Source of the DNA: Phaeosaccion multiseriatum
Taxonomy: Eukaryota; Ochrophyta, other classes
Direction of reading: 5' to 3'
DNA: 64,000 bases
Assembly: GCA_965112735.1 (NCBI GenBank)
Contig: OZ218965.1
Location: 682,001-746,000 of the forward strand
In this document: positions 55,886 through 64,000 of the stretch, in pieces
Position numbering within the stretch: position 1 is the first letter of the stretch
How the letters are laid out: every line of letters starts with the position of its first letter
Program-made: the position numbers and the translations under genes
The notes under the pieces: generated by a model
The model's database searches: none
Seen by the model: the letters and a program-made list of their open reading frames with translations, nothing else
What the model was told of the DNA's origin: nothing

Positions 55886-56113
55886 CCATCTCGTTAGGTG
55901 CCCCTGGGAAGGCTCGGAACTACGTGGGACATTGGGATGGGGGTGGTGTTCCTGCTGAGTGGAGCAGCGAGTTATGTGTCTGGGGACACCCTGGTCATTG
56001 ACGGGGCTGAATGGCTATACAAGAAGCCCCTCATTGGGCCAGAGATGGTCAGTCAAATGAGCAGAGCTATCGAGGGAGAGAGTCGTGCCATGGGCATCAA
56101 GAGCAAGCTATGA
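54481..56113 (+). CDS. DECR2: Peroxisomal 2,4-dienoyl-CoA reductase (short-chain dehydrogenase)
   Basis: Exons: 54481-54586, 54667-54911, 55131-55309, 55434-55599, 55898-56113. These give 303 residues, with TGA at 56111-56113. Seen: dinucleotide-binding TGGGSGIG near residue 20, the NGAAGNF segment, [16 protein letters not shown], an active-site region [11 protein letters not shown] lacking a plain YxxxK (as in this subfamily), and PGPIANTPG. The last three residues are SKL, a canonical PTS1 peroxisome signal. Family role: NADPH-dependent reduction of 2,4-dienoyl-CoA to 3-enoyl-CoA, needed to beta-oxidise polyunsaturated fatty acids with double bonds at even positions. Length matches the DECR2/SPS19 group. 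A Gly-rich insert (about residues 210-222, [12 protein letters not shown]) is unusual. A CTGC microsatellite sits in the last intron, directly upstream of the acceptor. Confidence 0.92.
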
Positions 56114-56323
56114 GGGAGGGAGTGGGAGGGAGGGAGTTGGAGGGGAGGGAGGTGGGGCCTTGTGGCCTTTGAGAGTTTTGAGCCTCTGAAACTCTGACCC
56201 TGGTCTTGGCCCACCGCCCCCTCGCTCCTATGGTACTGAAACACGATAGAGATGGAGAGGACGGTCATGGGAGAGGAGAGTGCATCACGTGTATGTATAG
56301 ACAGATAGAGAAGCACGCAGGAC

Positions 56324-56415
56324 TTTGTGCTTATTCTTACAAGACAAAGAGAGCCTCTGCGAAGTAGAGTTTGTGCTTACTCTTACAAGACAAAGAGAGC
56401 CTCTGCGAAGTAGAG
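56324..56415. repeat. 46-bp tandem duplication
   Basis: Two head-to-tail copies of a 46-bp unit (core CAAGACAAAGAGAGCCTCTG) differing at one base (ATTC versus ACTC). It lies 210 bp downstream of the dienoyl-CoA reductase stop and may sit in its 3' UTR. Confidence 0.95.
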
Positions 56416-57010
56416 AGAGACTCGAAGGGAGGCGGCCGGCCCCAGGTAGGGATGCTCAAGTCAGAAACCGGAAGAGCGAGCGATCTATGGCAGCGGCCGA
56501 GTGTAAAGGGGCGAGGCCGAGGAACAGCATCTTGAATGGGGGGGGAGGGTGAAGGCAACACCAATTGAGGGCCTCGAGATGGGGGTTGGTCAATGTCAAG
56601 CACCCTCGAGAAGGGGGGCACCCTTGCAAGAAGAAGGCTTGTCAATATCAAGCACACACTACGCGGAGGAGGAGAGCATGAGAACAAGGAAGAGGAAGGC
56701 ACACCGTGTGGGGGACGAGGTCCTGCTGCCGAAGCGGTTCCGAAGGTATCGCTGAGTGAGTAGTGGCGCGCCGATGGGTTCAGAGGGGCTGGGGCGATGT
56801 GACGTTTCACTTAGGGTGTGGGTGTATATAACGGCGATGCCTAGTAGCGCCGGGCTTAATTGTAGCTAGGAGGGAATGAATGGGGGGAGGAGGGGCTTCG
56901 CTGGAGGGGGGCCTCGGTGGAAGGCACACACACCACCGGGCGGAGAATGAAGAGGGTAAGGAGAGATAAGAGGAAGTGCCGCTGCCGCTGTCCCCGTGAC
57001 GGTCTCGATA

Positions 57011-57124
57011 GGCAGACACGGATAACGGAGGCGAGCTATTTAATCGCGAATACTTTAATTGCCGATTTGTTTTTTAAGCATTCTTGACTTAATAATAGCT
57101 CGCCCTTCGTTAGCCGTGTCTGCC
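57011..57124. repeat. 30-bp inverted repeat with 53-bp AT-rich loop
   Basis: The left arm 57011-57040 (begins GGCAGACACGG, ends GCGAGCTATT) pairs with the right arm 57094-57124 (begins AATAGCTCGC, ends CGTGTCTGCC) with two mismatches and one bulge. The loop is AT-rich (poly-T at 57069-57075). It may be a small MITE-like element, a transcribed hairpin or a transcription-end structure. No transposase or clear target-site duplication is seen. Confidence 0.8.
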
Positions 57125-57151
57125 GCTTGCCTCCCACCCTAAGCCAAACTC

Positions 57152-57306
57152 GCTGGCATTTTACGCCACCGATCGCTCGGCCGGCCCTCCTCTACTAGCA
57201 TCACGGTGTTATCAAAGGCAATTTGCTTAATGAAGTAGAAATAGTGGATTTAGTTAGCTGTGCTGGCCTTTTACGCTACCTATCGCTCCGCCGGCCCTCC
57301 TCAACT
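57152..57306. repeat. 45-bp imperfect direct repeat
   Basis: Copies at about 57152-57196 and 57262-57306 share TTTTACGC, ATCGCTC and GCCGGCCCTCCTC, differing at about six positions, with a 65-bp AT-rich spacer. Confidence 0.85.
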
Positions 57307-57581
57307 CGCTTCGCCTCTGACACCTGCAGCGCTTTAGGTAGTTGCCCGCTCATACTCTCCGATTCAGCCATTGCCGAATAAAGCTTCACCGCGGACGGAA
57401 GGTCATCATCGGGTCGCTATATAGCTAAAGTCCTTACGTATGAGTAGCAGCAGAAGGCCCTGGCGCGTTCTCCACATACACGGACACTCGCAGCGCCTTC
57501 CGTCCGCGCCTCTTCTTCTCACTCACCGCCCTCAAGCTCTCTCCTCCAGTACCGGTCCCCCACTCATCCTTCCAGGTTCTT

Positions 57582-57595
57582 CTCATCATCATAAT

Positions 57596-57683
<88 letters not shown>
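57582..57683. repeat. (ATC)n trinucleotide microsatellite
   Basis: About 28 ATC units with one ATAAT interruption near 57590. On the minus strand it reads as a poly-Asp frame. It lies downstream of the zinc-repeat gene, outside its stop codon, and is not called coding. Confidence 0.95.
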
Positions 57684-57874
57684 CCAGGCAGCCACAAAGC
57701 CTCGGATCGCCCTCTCCACGGCCGCTGCGCCGCTTTACTTACTGTGCGTACGGCGAAGACTAGCGCAGTAGCAGCAAGACATCACTCCGGCCCACAGCCA
57801 CCGCTAGCACACCACACACCACTCGGTCGATGGTCACCCATCTCTTGACGGCCCAAGCAAAGGATGTAGCCGCG

Positions 57875-58495
57875 TCAGTTGAAGAGGGCACGGCAACGCA
57901 TTCCAAGAAGCGCAAGGGCGGCCTTCGTGTCCTCCTCCGTTTCTTCGCTCCCTCCGTTCTGATCCTTTCCGTCCTCTTCCACAGCTGAGGAGGGGAGTTT
58001 CGCCCTCTTCCTTCCTCTCTCGCTGAAAGTGTCTGTCGGAGCTGCTCGCGTGGTGGGCACCGGCGTACACGGGGCAAGCCCCTCCTCCTGCTCCGCTCGC
58101 TCCCGTCGCATTAGCAGTGCGTGCCTCCTGCACATCCCATCGCATCTCGCTTGGGTCATTTTCGTACACCCTTCAACAAGGCACTCCTTCTTGGCCGCAG
58201 CTTGTTGTTGTCCCTGATTTGGCCGCGTTTCACACCTCTCAATAGTAGGATTTTTCTGGCCCATAGCTCCATGGCCAACGCAAAGGCCTCCTCGGACCCT
58301 CTGCTTTGTACAGCCCTCAACTGTACAGTCCTTTACCACAGCGCCATGGGCAATGCAAAGTCCCCCTTGGACACGATTCTTTGTACATCCGTCAACATCA
58401 CACCTCTTTAGCACGGCTCCGTGGCGAACGCAGTGCCCTCCTTTGACCTGCCCTTTCATGCACCCCTCCGTAGTGCATGGTTTACGCTTTGGCAT
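57875..58495 (-). CDS. Cys/His zinc-repeat protein ('WRKY19-like' repeat type)
   Basis: Single exon, ATG at 58495-58493, TGA at 57877-57875, 206 residues. Three tandem copies of C-x4-C-x9-C-x2-H (for example CDVDGC..GGLCIAHG) are spaced about 25 residues apart. A fourth, wider copy (ECLVEGC, later CRRHA) follows near residues 103-126, then a basic/acidic tail with GRKRAKLP, a possible nuclear signal. The short repeat with a GGxCxxHG end is common in stramenopile proteins that automated pipelines name WRKY19. There is no WRKY domain here. The likely role is zinc-dependent nucleic-acid or protein binding in the nucleus. Partners are unknown. No intron is needed. Confidence 0.85.
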   Translation of the reverse strand: MPKRKPCTTEGCMKGQVKGGHCVRHGAVLKRCDVDGCTKNRVQGGLCIAHGAVVKDCTVEGCTKQRVRGGLCVGHGAMGQKNPTIERCETRPNQGQQQAAAKKECLVEGCTKMTQARCDGMCRRHALLMRRERAEQEEGLAPCTPVPTTRAAPTDTFSERGRKRAKLPSSAVEEDGKDQNGGSEETEEDTKAALALLGMRCRALFN

Positions 58496-59238
58496 GCCGA
58501 CCGCCCTTCAAATACCCTCGAAGTTGAGATAGCCTGAGGTCCAAAATCCCCCCCAGCAGTTTGTGGAGGTAAAAAGCGGCAGCCAGAGGTTAGTCGCCTT
58601 TATTCTCGCCCCTACCCCTGCTGCTGCTGTTGCTACTGCTACTGCTACTACTGCTAGTGGTCATGGACCTATGCTTAGAATTCTCTGCGCTCAGTCTGCT
58701 AGTCGAGCTTTGGCAACAGCCGGGTAGAGGTTGCCGGAAGGTTTTTTGGAGAATGATTTTTGGTGGTGGGAAAGCCTCCCGTCCGGACCAGGAACAGCCA
58801 CAATTCACCAGAGTGTCTTCTCCTTCGCTTCTTCTAACGAATCCCGGCTGATGGATATGGTCTTCTCCACAGAGCGGAGAGATGGAGAGAGAAAACTGGA
58901 GAAAGGGGAGGTAGAAAAATATGAGGGGGGGCGATGAGTGAGTTAAACTCGTGCTCGCTTTTCCCCCTTTTATACTCGATGGTACCGAAGCTACTGCTTC
59001 TAGTGATGGAAGCTCTCTGTTTCTCCACTTAGTATTCTCTGCACTCTGCGGTGGACCCAGGATTGTTTGGTTTTGGCAGTTGGTGATGTGATCGTGGAAT
59101 TGGGGGTCGAATACCACTAATCACAGATGGTGATACATTTAGAGGCGTAGAGGGAACGAGAGAGAAGGCCGCGCACTTGCCCCCCTCTTTCTGCTACAGG
59201 GCCGCCGCAGTGCCTGTGTTGTATCCAACTAGACGAAC
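58496..59238. promoter_or_regulatory. Intergenic region between divergent genes
   Basis: About 740 bp between the zinc-repeat gene (minus) and the bL27 gene (plus). A 175-codon minus-strand frame (59117-58590) has no recognisable domain, ends in poly-Ser from a GCTGCT/ACTGCT repeat, and is not called. One copy of CAGTTGGTGAT lies at 59078. Confidence 0.5.
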
Positions 59239-60272
59239 ATGTGGGGGAGGGGGCTGGGGGTGGCTTCGTCCCTCACGAGAAGCTTACGGAGGGGCAGGAC
59301 AGAAGGGAGCTCAATCATCTCCTCAGGTACGCTCTTCGCTTTCCTGATGACACGGAGAGGGGGGTGGGGTATGTGTCGAGGGGAGGCGCACTGCTTTGTT
59401 CATGTAACCGAACATTGCCTCACATACGCATCAATTTTCCTCCCTTACAACAGCAGGAGTAGCGGCGCCGTCAACGAGTGCCGGGCAAGCCCCTGGCCCG
59501 GTGCCCAGCCCTTGGACGGTGTGCGTGCGGTGGGCCACCAAGAAGGCGGGCTCAAAGACCAAGAACAGTGCAGACTCAGCAGGCAGGCGGCTTGGGGTGA
59601 AAAAATTCGGAGGAGCGGTGAGTCCCTGTGTAGGGAGGGAGGCCTGCATCGTTATGTGTGTGCCTCGGCGGGGCTGTGTGACCTCACCAAACCCCGCGTC
59701 AGTTGCCAGACACACCGGGTCACCCCATCACGAGCAGCCGCGTGCTAAACTCTCAAGTTTTTTCTGTCTTCCACCATCCTCTCCTCTCTTTCAACTCTTT
59801 TCTTCTTCTCTCCTCCTTGCGTGGGCTGGCACGGCAGATTGTGAGGATAGGACATATCATGATTCGGCAGAGGGGCAGGAAGTACCACCCCGGGGACGGG
59901 GTCGGCATCGGCAAGGACCACACAATCTTCGCCATGAAGGACGGGTACTCCCACTTCCGGTGAGTGAGTGAGTGAGTGAGTGAGTGAGGTGGTGAAGGAG
60001 AGGGGAGGGGCTGAATAACTGATTGATGTGATTCGGATTTGATTTCGCTTATTAAAGGTCTTTGTCTTGTCTTCCCCTAGCCCAGCCCCCCATACCACAC
60101 TCACTCACGCACCCCCTCCTGCAGGTATGACCCGCTTAAGAGGAGGCAGTACGTGAACGTCCTCAGCGCTGCTGATCACCTTGCCCTGCAGGCCCGGCTC
60201 CGAGAAGCGTCCGCCACAAACAAGAAGAGGCGGGAGGTCGAGCTGGCCGCCAGGATGAGCGTCAGAGCATGA
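59239..60272 (+). CDS. MRPL27: Ribosomal protein bL27, probably mitochondrial
   Basis: Exons: 59239-59326, 59457-59617, 59838-59959, 60125-60272. These give 172 residues. Conserved bL27 features: [47 protein letters not shown] and IFAMKDG. The first 30 residues ([20 protein letters not shown]) are Arg/Ser-rich without acids, typical of a mitochondrial presequence. The hydrophobic signal peptide plus Phe cleavage motif expected for a stramenopile plastid protein is not seen. The role is a large-subunit protein near the peptidyl-transferase centre. The C-terminal 40 residues extend beyond bacterial length and are basic. The donor of intron 3 runs straight into a GAGT array. Confidence 0.93.
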
Positions 60273-60448
60273 GGAGACAGACCTTAGTGAGGCATTGAGT
60301 GACAGCGAGCTTGCCTTGCCGCAGGAAGGGGGGGGGGGGGGGGCTCGAGGCAGCCGGTCTCCGCCCCGAAGTAGTGGTACAGTCTTGAGGGTGCGTCAAA
60401 TTTTATGGAAGAATCAAAGAATCAAAAATTTGTACTCATTCAGTTGTG
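60273..60448. other. Convergent intergenic spacer
   Basis: 176 bp separate the stop codons of bL27 (plus) and MUTYH (minus). It holds a poly-G run (about 60330-60342) and an AT-richer end. The two transcripts probably overlap at their 3' ends. Confidence 0.6.
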
Positions 60449-63400
60449 TCATCTTTTGGTCCTCTTGGCTGTGGCGGCGGAGCTGCTGCTGCTACTGCTG
60501 CTGGTACTGGCACTGCTGCCAGCCCTTCGCTTCGGCTTGGCCTTTGCAGGCTTCTTGTCGCGCGTGCCACGCTCGGCCTCTCGCGCCTTCTCGATGAGGG
60601 CGAACACCTTGACAGAGACAGACAGAGAGAAAAGAGAGCAGCAAATCACAAAACACCATAGACAGAGAGAGAAAGAGGGCAGCCACCATACCAAAGATAG
60701 GGCAGCAGAGATTGCACACTCACTCACTTAGCACCCTCCACCACTTTACTCCCTCCCTCCCTCCCTCCCCCCCTCCCTCCCTCCCTCCCTCCCTCCCTCC
60801 CTCCCTCCCTCACTCACTCACTCCCTCCATCCCTCCCTCTCTCCCTCACCTTCTTCATCCCGGTGGTGACCCCGACCGCGCGTAGCTCCGTCTCATCCAT
60901 CCAGCGCATATCTCTCCCGGACACACTCCTCCACACCTCCTCCACCTCCTCCCTCTGCCCCCCCTCCCCCTGCCCCTCTGGGTCACTCGTAGGAGTCGAC
61001 ATGAGGCGTATCCACTCCACGTGCATGGTATGTCGGAGGTGGCTGAACACATGGACGAGTACCCCCACGTCTTGTCGCTTGTCCACATCGCTTGGGTCAA
61101 GGCTCAGGCCCACCTCCTCCTGCAAGAAGGCGTGCCTTTTCCTCCGCCGTTCTTCCTCCTCCTCCTCCCCTCCCTCCTCATCCTCCTCCTCCTCCTCCTC
61201 CCCCCCCTCCTGGCCCGACCCTGCGTCCTTCTGCTGCTGCGCCTTAAGCTTCTTTGTACCCTTTCCTCCTCCGGCCCCCTTCTTGATAGGTTTGCCCTGC
61301 ACCAGACGTCGTTTCGCGATACAGTAGAAATACATAGGGAGAGCACGCTGAGCTAAGTTGGATGGGTGCAAGGGGTCAGAGCTTAGCTGGATGGATACAC
61401 GAGGGGTCGCTGATAAAAGTATAAGGAAGGAAGCCAAGGGAGAGGAGGGAGTGCTCTGATCGAGAAGCTCTCAACAGCATCTGTCACAGAAGCGCTTCTC
61501 TCCCGACCCGAACACACAACACACATACATACACAAAAGGAATCGCCTCCACGGCCGCAGCTTCACGACGTTGCTGTTGTTTGCTTGTTGCTTTACCTTT
61601 GTAGCCTTGACCTTCACCTTGGCCTTGCTGCTGACGGTGCTGCTGCTTCCCGTGCTGCCGGTGCCATCGTCCAATACGAGCGCTGGGCACTCCCATTGCC
61701 CCTCCAGCAACCCTCCTTGCGGCCGCTTCATGACCAGAAACTTGGGGGCACTTGAACCCCCTCTACTCCTCTCCACCACGCTAACCTGTCCAGCGGTGGG
61801 CAAGGGGTGGCGAGAGGAACCGAGGGGGGGATGGGGGTCAGCAGGGCCCGTCGGAGGGAGCAACATGCAAACACCACAAGAGCACACTTCAGAATGCACC
61901 CCTCCACCCACCCCGCCCACTTGAACTTGAACTGAGCTCCTCCTCAGGCCGGCGCTGATTTCCACACAAGTGCAACTTCAACGCACCGTCAGCAGTTGAG
62001 GTGTGGGGGGCTTGCGCGCCGCCTTCCGGGGAAAGTCTGTAACCGCTTCGGGGAGTAACGCATTACCGCACTCCTCTACATCACACACCGTACATGTGCT
62101 TCTACTGCTGCTGCTATCGTCATCGCTGTCCTCCTCCTCCTCCTTGTCGCCGTCCTCCTCGGCGTTTCCGTTAGAGGAGACCCCCCCTCCCTGCTCCTTC
62201 TTGCTATTGTTCTTCTCTGTGCTGCTGCCGCCGTCGCTCACCAGCCGCAGCGCGAGGCAGTGCTCCTTGATGGGACAGGCCGAGCAGTTGGGACTCTTGA
62301 CGGTGCACAGCGTGGCCCCAAGTTCCATGAGAGCCTGATTGAAGTCCCCTGTAAGCGGCAAGCGGAGCCGGAGCCGGGTGAACGGTCGTCAGTTGGTCAG
62401 TCAGTCAGTCAGTCAGTCAGTCAGTCAATCAGTCTGTCTGTCTGTCAGTCAGTCAGTCAGTCAGTCAGTCAGTCAGTCAGTCAGTCAGTCAGTCAGTCTG
62501 TCTGTCAGTGAGTCAGGCGGAGAGCGGCCGTCGCCAGACCACCAACACCACTTTGCTGCCGTGGCCGGATATACCGATACACTTATGATCGACGCTGCTC
62601 ATCTCGATGTGTAGATAAACACCGAGGTCAATAAACTGAAACTGAAACCCGACCCAACCCACCCTGCCCCCACCTGGTCTCTGCTTGTCCACGAGGCTCC
62701 TGGCCATCTCCCAACAGAGAGCATTGAGGTCTGACTGTTTGGGGTCCGAGCCCACGGCCCGGAGCCTGCTGAGTACTCGAATCACGTTACCGTCCACCAG
62801 GGCCTCCACTTGTCCGAAGGCGATGGAGCTCACCGCGCCTTCACATACATCGCATAGAAGAGGGTACGGAGTGTTGATTGGGGAGTGGGGTGCGGTGATA
62901 AGAATCAGAAACAGACGCTTCACTCACGAGCATTATTATGACAAGGTACATTGTGCCGAAGAAAAGTGAAGATGAAGTAAGTATTCCCTACCAGCGGTGT
63001 ACGCTCCAATGCCGGGTATTCTTTTGAGTTCGATCACGGTGGAAGGAAGCTTCCCCCCGAAGTCTGAAACGACCGTCTTGGCCCCGTTGTGCAGCATTTT
63101 GGCACGGCGGTAGTAGCCCAGACCGGCCCACATGGCATTCACGTCGTCTGCAGAGATGGAGAGAGAGAGAGACAGAGAGAGAGAGGGCGAGAGATAGGGA
63201 GAGAGGGAGGGAGAGAGGGAGAGAGCGAGAGAGAGAGTCAGAGGAGAGCGAGAGAGAAAGCGGCAGAATACGCTGAGAAAGGAGAGAAGTGAGGGAGAGA
63301 GGGAGAAAGCATGCACGCACGCACATACGCACCAAGCTCGGCCTCCGCCAGCGCCTGCACGGTGGGGAAACGCCTCATCCAGCGCTGAAAGTAGTCGATG

Positions 63401-63987
63401 ACCGTCTCCACACGGGTCTGCTGAAGCATAATCTCAGACACCCACGTCCCGTAAGGACTCCGGGGAATGGCAGCAGCAGTGTCGGCAGTGCTGCTGGTGC
63501 TGGTCATGGACAAGCCGGTTGCACCGACCTCTCCACTCTCCTCGTCGTCTATTTCTATAGCCATAGACTCCGTTTTTCCTGCAGCTGGCGGGCCGGGCTT
63601 GAAGAACGAGCTGATTCGGCCCTGCTGGGTATCCTTTGCCGCAGCTGCAATCACTGCAGCCGCCTTCCCCTTCTTCTTGCCCCCCCCTCCTGTTGCTGGT
63701 GCTGCTGCGGCTGCATCTTTGGCGGCTGCATCTTTGCTCCGCGTCCAGGGTGGGTCATCCCCTCGCCATGGAAGCTTCCGCCGCTCCTTGTCGTACCACT
63801 GGGTCAACTTGTGCCCAATCAAAGCCACCTCCTCTTCCGAAAAGGTGTGCAGCTCGGGCGAGTGTTTTAGGTACTCGCCCACTAAGCCGCTGTTCCGCCT
63901 CCCCACGGCCGGGCCCATAGTGAGAGAGAATGCTGAAGAGAATCTACCCCGCACACCTAAGGACAGCAGGACAATTGTAGCCCTCAT
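60449..63987 (-). CDS. MUTYH: A/G-specific adenine DNA glycosylase (MutY homologue)
   Basis: Exons in transcript order: 63987-63333, 63147-62992, 62838-62674, 62348-61987, 61785-61597, 61296-60850, 60607-60449. These give 710 residues. Seen: [13 protein letters not shown] (about 63-75); [18 protein letters not shown] with the catalytic Glu (about 177-194); helix-hairpin-helix [13 protein letters not shown]; catalytic Asp in PGDFNQAL (about 327); 4Fe-4S ligands C340-x6-C347-x2-C350-x5-C356; and a NUDIX-like C-terminal domain ([33 protein letters not shown]). The role is removal of adenine opposite 8-oxoguanine. About 100 residues are inserted between LPWR and SPYG, containing QGRISSFF, a perfect PCNA-interacting (PIP) box. 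The N-terminal 30 residues could target mitochondria. The C-terminal [16 protein letters not shown] looks like a nuclear signal. Acidic low-complexity inserts follow the iron-sulfur loop and interrupt the C-terminal domain. ATG 63987 lies 13 bp from the window end, so an upstream exon cannot be excluded. Confidence 0.94.
60744..60846. repeat. (CCCT)n microsatellite at a donor site
   Basis: About 100 bp of CCCT units. On the minus strand it is a GAGGGAGG array beginning at the 5' splice site (GTGAGGGAG) after the penultimate MUTYH exon. Confidence 0.9.
62392..62517. repeat. (CAGT)n tetranucleotide microsatellite
   Basis: About 125 bp of CAGT units with CTGT variants in the MUTYH intron 62349-62673, placed near the acceptor side. 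Confidence 0.95.
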
Positions 63988-64000
63988 TCATTTTTTGAAA

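Larger units (their letters stand above)
56114..57874. other. Intergenic region with repeats and an inverted repeat
   Basis: About 1.76 kb with no supported gene. It contains a 46-bp tandem duplication, a TATATAA word at 56825-56831 upstream of a small GC hairpin (CGGCG/CGCCGG), a 30-bp inverted repeat with an AT-rich loop, a 45-bp direct repeat and an ATC microsatellite (each listed). The AT content of 57030-57260 is clearly higher than its surroundings. Confidence 0.6.

Noticed and set aside
57434-57697. Minus-strand frame with a poly-Asp run
   Set aside because: It comes from the ATC microsatellite. There is no recognisable sequence on either side.
58590-59117. 175-codon minus-strand frame
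   Set aside because: No domain, odd composition (runs of Ser from GCT/ACT repeats), no splice support, and located in a divergent promoter region. Weakly possible, but not supportable.
1-64000. tRNA, rRNA or other classical structured RNA genes
   Set aside because: I looked for clover-leaf box A/B signals and rRNA stretches in the non-coding parts and saw none. A covariance-model scan would be decisive.

Overview
The window reads as nuclear DNA of a GC-rich, intron-containing microbial eukaryote. The evidence is spliceosomal introns of roughly 100-750 bp with GT(A/G)AGT donors, a class-typical myosin motor, a peroxisomal enzyme ending in SKL, a bacterial-type bL27 with a mitochondrial-like presequence, and a C-x4-C-x9-C-x2-H zinc-repeat protein of the kind often labelled 'WRKY19-like' in stramenopile algae. 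A giant modular type I polyketide synthase (PKS) also fits an alga. A eustigmatophyte close to Nannochloropsis/Microchloropsis is my best guess, but this is inference from gene content and style, not from a database match. Non-coding DNA is dominated by microsatellites.

Layout. (1) 1-18283, + strand: the 3' part of a giant modular type I PKS gene (5 visible exons, 5892 codons, open at the left edge). Its modules are [..AT]-DH-ER-KR-ACP, KS-AT-KR-ACP, KS-DH-ER-KR-ACP without AT, and KS-ACP without AT. Instead of a thioesterase it ends in a six-transmembrane, three-lobed left-handed beta-helix region like the terminal domain of epsilon-poly-lysine synthetase (TIGR02353 type). (2) 18.3-20.3 kb: repeats plus a possible degenerate minus-strand coding remnant. 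(3) 20326-27480, +: a 14-exon gene for a SAM-PDZ-PH-FN3-DUF676 protein whose hydrolase domain appears to have lost its catalytic Ser and His. (4) 27774-32153, -: a coiled-coil protein with very long poly-Gly/poly-Glu tracts and a C-terminal PH-like domain. (5) 32953-54090, -: a 35-exon, about 3112-residue myosin with an SH3-like N-terminus, intact motor motifs, one IQ-like motif and a tail of about 2100 residues of Ala/Glu-rich coiled coil. (6) 54481-56113, +: peroxisomal 2,4-dienoyl-CoA reductase with a PTS1. (7) 57875-58495, -: single-exon zinc-repeat protein. (8) 59239-60272, +: organellar bL27. (9) 60449-63987, -: MutY/MUTYH adenine DNA glycosylase with an inserted PIP box.

All exon junctions were assembled by hand from GT-AG (one GC-AG) signals and reading-frame continuity. 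For every multi-exon gene the summed exon length is an exact multiple of three and domain motifs run across the junctions. The genes do not form an obvious pathway. The PKS could make a partly reduced long acyl chain (two fully reducing modules around a KR-only module), and the dienoyl-CoA reductase handles unsaturated fatty acids in peroxisomes, but any link is speculative.

The most unusual points are the PKS/poly-lysine-synthetase-like terminal fusion, introns at the same position in three consecutive KS domains, the apparently dead hydrolase in a new five-domain architecture, and a dispersed 13-15 bp motif family repeated in one orientation through the myosin introns.
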